From: Mesorhizobium sp.
GTDB lineage: Bacteria > Pseudomonadota > Alphaproteobacteria > Rhizobiales > Rhizobiaceae
Length of the DNA: 64,000 bases
Assembly (NCBI GenBank): GCA_004020315.1
Contig: SAQG01000010.1
Span: forward strand, 62,001-126,000
Reading direction: 5' to 3'
Every line of letters starts with the position of its first letter. Position 1 is the first letter of the stretch. A program made the position numbers and the translations under genes. Below are positions 1 to 7,593 of the stretch, piece by piece. A model generated the notes under the pieces. That model saw only the letters and a program-made list of their open reading frames with translations, was not told the origin of the DNA and did not search any database.

Positions 1-4
1 TCGC

Positions 5-562
5 TTGAACAGAAGCGAGCGCGTAAAAATGGCCGCGGGCGAGTGGTACACTTGCCTCGACGCAGAGCTGGAGGCGATGCGGGTCATGGCCCGCGACGCG
101 GTGTTCGAGCACAATTCGCTGCCGCCACGGCAACGTGGGAACATCGGACCTGCCTTGAAGTCGCTGCTCGGCGCTGTGGGCGAGGGCGCCAGGATCGAAG
201 CGCCGTTCCATTGCGCCTACGGCTTCAATCTCTTTCTCGGCGACGGCGTCTTTCTCAATGCGGGCTGCACCATTCTCGATACCGCGCCAGTTCGCATCGG
301 CAAGGAAACGCTGCTCGGCCCCAATGTGCAGATCTACTGCGCCGAGCACCACAAGGAGGCTGCCGGTCGACAGGCCGGGCTGGAGATCGCCAAGTCGGTC
401 GAGATCGGCGACAATGCCTGGATCGGCGGCAGTGCCATCATCCTCGGCGGGATCAGCATCGGCGCCGGCGCGATCGTCGGAGCGGGCGCTGTGGTGACCC
501 GTGATGTGTCGCCAAACACCACGGTGGTCGGCAACCCGGCGCGGCCGGTCAGGCGCGGCTGA
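5..562 (+). CDS. Sugar O-acetyltransferase (maltose/nodulation acetyltransferase type)
   Basis: This 185-residue protein looks like an acetyl-CoA-dependent sugar O-acetyltransferase of the Maa/NodL/LacA group, acting in the cytoplasm. The N-terminal region (KMAAGEWYTCLDAEL, about residues 9-23) matches the family's short helical cap. Residues 60-180 form hexapeptide-repeat left-handed beta-helix sequence (IGKETLLGPNVQIY, then VEIGDNAWIGGSAIILGG). The likely catalytic His lies in CAEHHKEA. The first start visible is TTG at 5; ATG at 29 would remove the family's first residues, so TTG or a start just outside the window is preferred. The natural acceptor sugar cannot be told from sequence. The gene converges on the GlxA-type regulator, 9 bases away. 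Confidence 0.85.
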   Translation: MNRSERVKMAAGEWYTCLDAELEAMRVMARDAVFEHNSLPPRQRGNIGPALKSLLGAVGEGARIEAPFHCAYGFNLFLGDGVFLNAGCTILDTAPVRIGKETLLGPNVQIYCAEHHKEAAGRQAGLEIAKSVEIGDNAWIGGSAIILGGISIGAGAIVGAGAVVTRDVSPNTTVVGNPARPVRRG

Positions 563-571
563 GCGTCCCGA

Positions 572-1555
572 TCAGTGCGAGGCGGCGTATGCGTCCTGAG
601 CATTCTTCGAGAATTCGCGTCGGTACTGCGCGGGCGTGGTTCTGAGCCGCGCCGCAAAATGCTGGCGCAGCGATGTGGCGCTGCCGAACCCGGCCTCGAA
701 GGCAATCATGTCCATCGGTTTTTCCGTTGCTTCCAGCAGCCGCTGCGCCAGCGCGACGCGCTGATCGATCAGCCAGTCGCCGAAGCTGGTGCCGATCGAT
801 TTTTGAAAGCGGCGCGTGAAGGTCCGACGGGTGAGGCCGGCAAGACCGGCAACGCTGTCAAGACTGTGCGGATCACCCAAGGCTTTGCGCACCGTGTCTA
901 AGGCCTGGGTGAAGCGGTCCGCATTTTCGGTCCTGGCGATCGGACGTTCTATGAACTGCGCCTGCCCGCCCTGCCGATGAGGAGAAAGCACGATTTGCCG
1001 GGCGAGGCGCAGCGCCGCCTCGGCGCCGCAGCGGGCCCGCACGATATGCAGGCAGCAGTCGAGCCCCGCGGCGACGCCGGCCGAGGTCACGACGTCGCCA
1101 TTGTCGATGTAGAGCACCTCCGGCTCGACGAGAATGTCGGGATAGAGTGCCTGCAGCTGATCCGTGTAGGCCCAGTGAGTCGCGGCTCGCCGCCCCGAAA
1201 GCAGTCCGGTCGCCGCAACAGCGAACGTTCCCAAGCACAGTCCGACAATCAGCGCGCCGCGCCGGTGCGCGCGACGCAGCGCCTCGATCAGTGCCGCTGG
1301 CGGCGGGACTTCGAGGTTCTTCCAACTAGGTACGATGACGATGTCGGCGCTATCAAGCGCGGAAAGCCCGTGCGGGACGCTGATGGTCAGCCCCGCATCG
1401 GTGCGGATCGGCCCGTCCTCGATCGCGCAGACCCGGAAGTCGAAGCGCGGCAGGCCGAGCGCCGTGCGATCCGCTGCGAATACAAGGCACGGCACGGAAA
1501 GATGGAACGGACTGATGCCGTCGAAGGCGATGGCGGCAACGATCGGATCGGCCAT
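572..1555 (-). CDS. GlxA-family transcriptional regulator (DJ-1/PfpI plus AraC HTH)
   Basis: A 327-residue AraC-type regulator. Residues 1-180 form a DJ-1/PfpI-like amidotransferase fold with a nucleophile-elbow-like segment (GLCLGTFAVAATGLL). The C-terminal 100 residues carry two helix-turn-helix units (LAGLTRRTFTRRFQKSIG and IAFEAGFGSATSLRQHF). ATG at 1555 is preferred over TTG at 1567 because it gives the usual short N-terminus. The gene is divergent from the isochorismatase-like hydrolase, which starts 131 bases away. That arrangement suggests it controls the hydrolase and itself; this is inference, since no operator was identified. Confidence 0.85.
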   Translation of the reverse strand: MADPIVAAIAFDGISPFHLSVPCLVFAADRTALGLPRFDFRVCAIEDGPIRTDAGLTISVPHGLSALDSADIVIVPSWKNLEVPPPAALIEALRRAHRRGALIVGLCLGTFAVAATGLLSGRRAATHWAYTDQLQALYPDILVEPEVLYIDNGDVVTSAGVAAGLDCCLHIVRARCGAEAALRLARQIVLSPHRQGGQAQFIERPIARTENADRFTQALDTVRKALGDPHSLDSVAGLAGLTRRTFTRRFQKSIGTSFGDWLIDQRVALAQRLLEATEKPMDMIAFEAGFGSATSLRQHFAARLRTTPAQYRREFSKNAQDAYAASH

Positions 1556-1685
1556 GATGAGCACCAATGAGGGTTAGATCCGGATTGTCCCAATTCTTTC
1601 TAGCAATGTCAATTGGGACACTTTTTGCGGACCGATGCCGAGACTATCCTCGACCCATCAATGTCAAACGGGAAAGGAAAACCCC

Positions 1686-2333
1686 ATGTCGGAATCAGCC
1701 GAAGGCAAAGCGCCACGTCGTGCCCTCATCGTCGTCGACGTTCAGAACGACTATGACGGAGGCAACCTCGCCATCAAGCACCCGCCGTTTCGCGAGAGCG
1801 TCGTCAATGTAGCGCGCGCCATGGACGCGGCCACCGAGGCGGGCGTCAAGGTCGTGGTCATCAAGCAGTTGGCGCCGGTAACGTCACCGGTCTTCGCCAA
1901 GGGCAGCCATGGCGCAGAATTGCATCCCGAGATCGCCAGGCGCAGCCGCGACCACTACATCGAAAAGAACTTGCCAAGCGCCTTCACCGGCACCGACCTT
2001 GAGGAGTGGCTGCGCGCCAACGCTATCGATACCATTACGGTCGTCGGCTACATGACGCATAATTGCGATCTGTCGACGGTCATCCACGCTGTCCATATGG
2101 GCTTTGCGGTCGAGTTCTTGTCGGATGCGACGGGGTCGTTGCCCTATGCCAACAGTGCCGGCTACGCCTCGGCCGAGGACATCCATCGCGTGGTGACTGT
2201 TATCCTACAGTCGCGCTTCGCGGCCGTTCTCAAGACCGCCGAATGGATCGACTGCCTGAAAACCGGCGCGCTGCCCGAACGCGATACGATCTACGCTTCC
2301 AACCAGCGTGCGCTGGCACGCAACGCCGCTTAG
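1686..2333 (+). CDS. Isochorismatase-family cysteine hydrolase
   Basis: A 215-residue protein of the isochorismatase-like hydrolase superfamily, which cleaves amide or vinyl-ether bonds in small metabolites. The Asp-Lys-Cys triad is visible: Asp in VVDVQNDY, Lys in YIEKNLPSAF, and Cys in GYMTHNCDLST. ATG at 1686 is chosen because a purine-rich ribosome site (GGAAAGGAAAA) sits just upstream. The substrate is unknown; nicotinamidase, ureidoacrylate-type or other amidases remain possible. The adjacent divergent GlxA-type regulator is its likely controller. Confidence 0.85.
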   Translation: MSESAEGKAPRRALIVVDVQNDYDGGNLAIKHPPFRESVVNVARAMDAATEAGVKVVVIKQLAPVTSPVFAKGSHGAELHPEIARRSRDHYIEKNLPSAFTGTDLEEWLRANAIDTITVVGYMTHNCDLSTVIHAVHMGFAVEFLSDATGSLPYANSAGYASAEDIHRVVTVILQSRFAAVLKTAEWIDCLKTGALPERDTIYASNQRALARNAA

Positions 2334-2356
2334 AAATTTGTCGTGGACGAGCAAAA

Positions 2357-2378
2357 GGCGCCGCAGCGATGCGGCGCC
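2357..2378. terminator. Bidirectional intrinsic terminator
   Basis: Perfect 9-bp stem (GGCGCCGCA/TGCGGCGCC) with a GCGA tetraloop, flanked by AAAA on the left and a CCTTTG stretch on the right. It sits between the convergent hydrolase and fhs genes and can serve both. Confidence 0.8.
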
Positions 2379-2392
2379 CTTTGTTATTCGGG

Positions 2393-4072
2393 TTAGAACA
2401 GACCTTCGATCTGGCCGATCTCGTTCAGGAAGATCTTTTCCGAGGACGGCGCCTTAGGCAGGCCGGGCATGGTCATGACCTCGCCGCAGATGACGACGAT
2501 GAAGCCGGCGCCGGCAGACAGCCTGACCTCGCGCACCGGCACGGTGTGGCCGGTCGGCGCGCCGCGCAGGTTCGGATCGGTCGAGAAGGAATATTGCGTC
2601 TTGGCCATGCAGACCGGCAGGTGGCCGTAGCCGGCGTGCTCCCAGGCGTGGAGCTGGTCGCGCACCGACTTGTCGGCGATCGCTTCGGATCCGCGATAGA
2701 TGCGCTGGACAATGGTGTTGATCTTCTCGAACAGCGGCATGGCGTCGGGATAGAGCGGTGCAAACTGCGAGGAGCCGGATTCGGCCAGCGCCACCACCTT
2801 GCTGGCGAGCTCCTCGATGCCGGCCGAGCCGTGGGCCCAGTGCTTGCACAGGATCGCCTCTTCGCCCATCGAGGCGACGTAGTCCTTCATCGCCCTGATT
2901 TCAGCGTCGGTATCGGAATAGAAATGGTTGATGGCGACCACGGCGGGCACGCCGAACTGCCTGATATTCTCGATGTGACGGCCGAGATTGGCGCAGCCCT
3001 TCTTGACGGCCTCGACGTTCTCCTTGCCGAGGTCTTCCTTCTTGATGCCGCCATTCATCTTCATGGCGCGGACGGTGGCGACGATAACCGTGGCCGCCGG
3101 CTTCAGGCCGGCCTTGCGGCACTTGATGTCGAAGAACTTTTCCGCACCGAGATCGGCGCCAAAACCGGCTTCGGTGACGACATAGTCGGCAAGCTTCAGC
3201 GCCGTCGTGGTGGCGACGACGGAATTGCAGCCATGCGCGATGTTGGCGAAGGGACCGCCATGGACGAAGGCCGGGTTGTTCTCCAGCGTCTGGACGAGGT
3301 TGGGCTGCATGGCGTCCTTGAGCAGCACGGCCATGGCGCCGTCGGCCTTGAGGTCGCGGGCGTAGACGGCCGACTTGTCGCGGCGATAGGCGACGATGAT
3401 GTCGCCGAGGCGCTTTTCCAGGTCCTTCAGGTCGGTGGCGAGGCACAGGATCGCCATGACTTCCGAGGCGACGGTGATGTCGAAGCCACCCTCGCGCGGA
3501 AAGCCGTTGGCGACGCCGCCGAGCGAGCAGATGATGTCGCGCAGCGCCCGGTCGTTCATGTCCATGACGCGGCGCCAAACGACGCGGCGGATGTCGATGC
3601 CGAGCTCGTTGCCCCAGTAGATGTGGTTGTCGATCAGCGCCGAAAGCAGATTATGCGCCGTGGTGATGGCATGGAAATCGCCGGTGAAGTGGAGGTTCAT
3701 GTCCTCCATCGGCACGACCTGCGCATAGCCGCCGCCGGCCGCACCGCCCTTGACCCCGAAATTCGGCCCGAGCGAGGCCTCGCGGATGCAGACGATGGCC
3801 TTCTTGCCGATGCGATTGAGACCGTCGCCGAGGCCCACCGTCGTCGTCGTCTTGCCTTCGCCGGCCGGCGTCGGGTTGATAGCGGTAACGAGGATCAGCT
3901 TGCCGTCCTTGTTTGCCTTCACCGACTTGATGAACTCGGCCGAAATCTTCGCCTTGTCGTGGCCGTAAGGCAAAAGATGCTCGCTCGGAATGCCGATCTT
4001 CTGGCCGATCTCCTGGATCTGCTTCTTGTCGGCGGCGCGCGCGATCTCGATGTCGGATTTCACTTCGGCCAT
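2393..4072 (-). CDS. fhs: Formate--tetrahydrofolate ligase
   Basis: This 559-residue enzyme makes 10-formyl-tetrahydrofolate from formate, THF and ATP, feeding one-carbon metabolism in the cytoplasm. Length and sequence are full-size for the family. The ATP-binding loop [16 protein letters not shown] (about residues 67-82) is present, followed by the conserved [16 protein letters not shown] segment. The ATG at 4072 is preceded by GAGGAAAG, a good ribosome site. The gene stands alone, with a terminator after its stop and about 320 bases without a clear gene upstream. Confidence 0.97.
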   Translation of the reverse strand: MAEVKSDIEIARAADKKQIQEIGQKIGIPSEHLLPYGHDKAKISAEFIKSVKANKDGKLILVTAINPTPAGEGKTTTTVGLGDGLNRIGKKAIVCIREASLGPNFGVKGGAAGGGYAQVVPMEDMNLHFTGDFHAITTAHNLLSALIDNHIYWGNELGIDIRRVVWRRVMDMNDRALRDIICSLGGVANGFPREGGFDITVASEVMAILCLATDLKDLEKRLGDIIVAYRRDKSAVYARDLKADGAMAVLLKDAMQPNLVQTLENNPAFVHGGPFANIAHGCNSVVATTTALKLADYVVTEAGFGADLGAEKFFDIKCRKAGLKPAATVIVATVRAMKMNGGIKKEDLGKENVEAVKKGCANLGRHIENIRQFGVPAVVAINHFYSDTDAEIRAMKDYVASMGEEAILCKHWAHGSAGIEELASKVVALAESGSSQFAPLYPDAMPLFEKINTIVQRIYRGSEAIADKSVRDQLHAWEHAGYGHLPVCMAKTQYSFSTDPNLRGAPTGHTVPVREVRLSAGAGFIVVICGEVMTMPGLPKAPSSEKIFLNEIGQIEGLF

Positions 4073-4391
4073 GGCGGCTTTCCTCTGGATTGGACGGTGG
4101 AGGGGGACGGGGTTGATCAGTGTGGTCGCAAGCCTGTTCGAAACAGCCTGGCACTGCAGGCGAGGGCACGTTCTAACCCTGTCGCTGCCGTGGCGTCAAC
4201 TTTCATGCAACTATGTTTCCTCTAGAGAAAGACGGCTCTCTGTTTCCCGGTCGACCTGTCCCGGATCTTCGCGCCCGGTTGTCGCGCCGTATAGAAGCCA
4301 GAGCACGCGCCGTCCTGCCGTCTCAAAACAGCCGCGGAATGCACGGAATGCGACAGGGTTCGAGCGCCGGTCGGTGCTTCGAGCGGTCGCG
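4073..4391. other. Intergenic region upstream of fhs, no gene seen
   Basis: No credible coding frame was seen. It should hold the fhs promoter. An 11-base inverted repeat is present: AACCCTGTCGC at 4175-4185 and GCGACAGGGTT at 4350-4360, with loosely similar flanks (CCGTG/CACGG). Its meaning is unknown; the two sites could be regulator half-sites or chance. Confidence 0.5.
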
Positions 4392-4786
4392 TCAGAATGC
4401 ACCGATCTGGTGCATCAGCCCCAGGCCGTCAAGCTGGCGGAAATGCTCGACCACCAGGCCGTTCTCAACGCGATCAATGTGAATCACACCAACCGACACG
4501 CGATTTCCGCTCGGTTCGACGCCATGGAAGATGCCGGTGTGCGTGCCTGAAAGCGGCAGCGCGTGACCACCTTGTCAGCATCGCTCACATAGTCGTCGAT
4601 GAGGTGATGTCCGTCCGGGAATCCGACAAAGAACTCGGTCAGTGACTTGCGCCAGTCATCGAAGCCAATCGGGTTGGCAATGCCGAGATGAACAGCGAGA
4701 TCTGGAGAGACCAGACTGGCCAATTTGTCCCAGTCTTGCGTGTCGATCGTGGCATAGAAATTTCGAGCAACTTCCCGGATATCCAT
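4392..4786 (-). pseudogene. Ester cyclase / SnoaL-like protein, frameshifted
   Basis: The first 80 codons from ATG 4786 read as an NTF2-fold ester cyclase (MDIREVARNFYATIDTQDWD, then GFDDWRKSLTEFFVGFPDGH). Around 4545-4548 the frame breaks. The rest of the family sequence continues in another frame (FHGVEPSGNRVSVGVIHID, ending FRQLDGLGLMHQIGAF and stop at 4392). The length, 395 bases, is one short of a multiple of three, as expected for a single-base loss. Restored, it would be about 131 residues, normal for SnoaL-like proteins. It may be a recent pseudogene or a sequencing error; no ligand can be assigned. Confidence 0.8.
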
Positions 4787-4946
4787 AGCGTGTCCTTGCT
4801 GGCTGCCGCCCGGCGGTTGAACGACGACGAGGCAGTCAGGTTCCGCTCGCCGCGATATGCGGCCGACCCATTGCCTCGACACGTTGCCGATTCGACCAGG
4901 GACAGCGGTGATTTCAAGCCAGGACGTCTTTCACCATTCGCTTCCT

Positions 4947-6089
4947 TCACCGATCCAGAACGGACCTGACCTCGACGAGGTTCGATCGCACCCTAAGCAC
5001 ATAGAAACCCATCGTGGTGAGGTGGGTGGGCATGATCCAGCCATCCTCGCGGCCGTTGGAGATTATCAAAGGCTGGATGGCGAGCGCCGCCTTGAGCTGG
5101 CCCTCCACGCTGTTCCACAGTGGCGTGAGGCCGCGATTGTCGAGAATCTGCTGGAAGTCGTGATGCGCCGCCGTCAGGATGCCGTAATAGCCGTAGAGCT
5201 GGCCGTAGGCGAACCAGAAGCGGTCGTCGGCGCGCGTGTCGAACCAGCCGCTGTTGAAGTTCTGCGACCGGTCGCGGATCATGTCCGACGTCGAGCCAAT
5301 GTCACTCGCGATCCGGTCGACGAATTGCATCAGATTGTCGGCGCGCGCGTTGAAGACAACCTCGCATTTCATGAGCCGGTCGTTGAAGGCGCGAAGGCTG
5401 TTCGCCGCCGTGCGATAGAAACTCGGCGTTGGGGTTTTCGGACCAAAGGGCCTGAGGCCGAAATACCAGGTTTCCTCGTCGAAGGTGATCGCGCCGCGCG
5501 CATCCTGCAGGTTCTGGTCGATCTGGCTGGTGCCGCGGACGCGGCCTAGCGTGTCGACAAGCTCGACCGCGGTGCGCCGGATGGCCTGATTGACCCCGCG
5601 CTGGAACGAGGCCTTGTTGTCGAGAAACGGCGTGCGGTCCCAGTCCATGCCGAAGAACCCGAGCTTGTAGAGTATCATCGACGAGATCCAGGCGTTCTCG
5701 TTGACGTTGAAATCGATGAGATCGGCCGCGACCTGGACAATGGCCGAGTTGGTGCAGGTCTTGACCTCTCCCTCGACGCCAGCGGTTTCCCCGGTGGCGG
5801 AAGGAGCGGGCTGCGCCGGGGTGGTTCCGGCCGGCTGCGTGAAATTATATGCTTCCGCATAGGCGGGGTTGAAATTGCTCCAGACCTGCGTGTTCCAGAT
5901 GAAGTAGCCATAGAGCCCGATCAGCACGAGCAGGGCGAGGCCGAGCACCGCCTTCAGGATCCAGCCGCGCTGCGTATACCAGTGCCCAGCCCATATGAAC
6001 GGCCACAGGATCACGCCCACGGCGAAGCCGATGCCGCGGCCGATCCACTGGAAAATCCGTGTGAAGAAATTCACGATCGGATCAAGCAT
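4947..6089 (-). CDS. DUF2333 family membrane protein
   Basis: A 380-residue protein recognised as DUF2333, a family without known function. It has an N-terminal amphipathic or hydrophobic stretch (residues 5-35) and a clear membrane segment near residues 45-66 (AVLGLALLVLIGLYGYFIW). A low-complexity Pro/Ala/Thr linker follows, then a large domain predicted to lie outside the membrane with many Trp and Phe residues (DRFWFAYGQLYGYYG). It is the last gene of a five-gene minus-strand operon and starts 34 bases after the previous stop. It may anchor the operon's products at the inner membrane; that is inference from topology and position. Confidence 0.8.
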   Translation of the reverse strand: MLDPIVNFFTRIFQWIGRGIGFAVGVILWPFIWAGHWYTQRGWILKAVLGLALLVLIGLYGYFIWNTQVWSNFNPAYAEAYNFTQPAGTTPAQPAPSATGETAGVEGEVKTCTNSAIVQVAADLIDFNVNENAWISSMILYKLGFFGMDWDRTPFLDNKASFQRGVNQAIRRTAVELVDTLGRVRGTSQIDQNLQDARGAITFDEETWYFGLRPFGPKTPTPSFYRTAANSLRAFNDRLMKCEVVFNARADNLMQFVDRIASDIGSTSDMIRDRSQNFNSGWFDTRADDRFWFAYGQLYGYYGILTAAHHDFQQILDNRGLTPLWNSVEGQLKAALAIQPLIISNGREDGWIMPTHLTTMGFYVLRVRSNLVEVRSVLDR

Positions 6090-6123
6090 GGCGATGTCAC
6101 CCCCTCGTCAGTCAACCGGTCAT

Positions 6124-7428
6124 TCAATCGGTAAGGCCGTACAGGCGTGTGCGAAACGCCACCTTGTCTTTCAGATATGTGGTTTTCAGAACGTCCACAA
6201 CATGCGATCTCCAGGCGTCGCTGAAGCCGTCATAGGCCCTGTAGAAACCCGGTTTGTTGAAGACGTAGCGCGAGACGAAGTCCTGCGGCACGAAATCCGA
6301 GATCAGCTGGTTCGTCAGCCAGGCGTCGGGATGGCCGGGCTTGGCCCGGATCACCAGGAAACGCTGCTGCGGGAACACGTCCTCGATTTTGAGATAGCCG
6401 AGGTGAGCGATCTCGCGCTTGGCAGCGTTGAGAAAGGGGAAATTGCCGTCCCTGGTGATCAGGTCGGCATGGCTGTGGATCCAGGTCTGCAGCCAGACCT
6501 TGTCGACGTCGGTCAGATTGCGGTCGGGCTCGGCGTCGCGGATCAGTGCGCGCACCACCATTTCGGCGCGATGTTCGAGATAGCCTGAGGTTTCGATCCA
6601 TGAGGCACGCGGCAGTTCGATGCGGCCTGTCGCGGCAAGGAACTTGAACACCCTGTCGGCGTCATTGATTGAAAGGTAGCTCACTTGCCACGGCCGCGAG
6701 CGGCGGAAGCCGGGTGCTGCCGGGTCGCTGATCACCGTCGTCACATCCGGGTCGACGAACACATAGAGCCCGCGGAAATGGCTGGTCCAATAGGCGTTGT
6801 GGCGGAAGATCACCTGATCCGGCACCAGCGCATTCTCGCGGATGTCGCCGCAGATCTTGGCAAGCTCCACCATGCGGGTGAGCATGGCGGTGTCGCGCCA
6901 GGCTTCCGGCTCCTGCCTCAGCCGGTCGACGAGCTTGCCGAGTTCGGCGGCCTTGCCGAGCACGTCCTCTGCCGACAGCACCTTGAACTCGACCTGGTTG
7001 ATCGACAGCAGATCCTCGATGTCGTCGACCTTGGGGACCGAATCCTCGATCTCGCCGTAGATGACATCCTTGATGGTCAGCGCGTCGATGGCGCGCTGGT
7101 TCGTCGACATGAACTCGAACATCAGCTGCGAGGTGTTGGAAAAGGCCGTGTGCACCACCGGCAGGTCGATCTGCGACGGCGTCAGGATGATGAAGCGGCG
7201 GTTGATCTCGTTGGGGTCGAGATAGTTGTAGTCGCCGCATTCCTCGGCCACCTGCGGCGAGAAGCCGGTGCGGTCGATCTCGAAGCTCTTCAGCTTCGTC
7301 GGCTTCAGGCCGAAGGCGACCAAAGCCTTGTTGTAGCGCTGGATGAGATGCGGCTCGTCGATGGTCAGCAGCCGGCCATAGATCAGCTCGTTCTCGCGCA
7401 GCAGATCAGATTTCTTCGCGGGGCTCAT
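6124..7428 (-). CDS. DUF6638-like conserved hypothetical protein
   Basis: A 434-residue soluble protein that I recognise with moderate confidence as DUF6638. It has no signal peptide or membrane segment and no catalytic motif that I can name. Its sequence is mixed alpha/beta, for example QVIFRHNAYWTSHFRGLYVF and PQQRFLVIRAKPGHPDAW. ATG at 7428 is chosen over longer openings because AGAAGGAACAG sits just upstream. That ribosome site lies inside one arm of an intergenic palindromic repeat. Fourth gene of the operon, directly upstream of the DUF2333 gene. Confidence 0.75.
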   Translation of the reverse strand: MSPAKKSDLLRENELIYGRLLTIDEPHLIQRYNKALVAFGLKPTKLKSFEIDRTGFSPQVAEECGDYNYLDPNEINRRFIILTPSQIDLPVVHTAFSNTSQLMFEFMSTNQRAIDALTIKDVIYGEIEDSVPKVDDIEDLLSINQVEFKVLSAEDVLGKAAELGKLVDRLRQEPEAWRDTAMLTRMVELAKICGDIRENALVPDQVIFRHNAYWTSHFRGLYVFVDPDVTTVISDPAAPGFRRSRPWQVSYLSINDADRVFKFLAATGRIELPRASWIETSGYLEHRAEMVVRALIRDAEPDRNLTDVDKVWLQTWIHSHADLITRDGNFPFLNAAKREIAHLGYLKIEDVFPQQRFLVIRAKPGHPDAWLTNQLISDFVPQDFVSRYVFNKPGFYRAYDGFSDAWRSHVVDVLKTTYLKDKVAFRTRLYGLTD

Positions 7429-7433
7429 CTGTT

Positions 7434-7578
7434 CCTTCTCCCCTTGTTGTGGGAGAAGGTGGATCGGAGCGCAGCGCCGAGACGGTTGAGGGGCGCTGGA
7501 CGGAGTGCCATCCGCGCCAAGCTGGAGCACCGCTCATCCATCGCCTTCGGCGACACCTTCTCCCACAAGGGGAGAAGG
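7434..7578. repeat. RIME-like intergenic mosaic element with two palindromes
   Basis: Two copies of a palindrome with arms CCTTCTCCC/GGGAGAAGG lie at 7434-7459 and 7556-7578, with about 100 bases between them. This layout matches the rhizobial intergenic mosaic elements (RIME) as I remember them. It fills the gap between two genes of the same operon and supplies the ribosome-binding sequence of the downstream gene. Degenerate half-elements of the same type occur at 16238-16259 and 45554-45576. Confidence 0.75.
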
Positions 7579-7593
7579 GGGCGTCGGCGCATC

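Noticed and set aside
2063..4225. Long plus-strand open frame (720 codons) opposite fhs
   Set aside because: It is antisense to a complete, clearly conserved fhs. GC-rich sequence with strong third-position bias makes such long antisense frames common here. No protein family fits.
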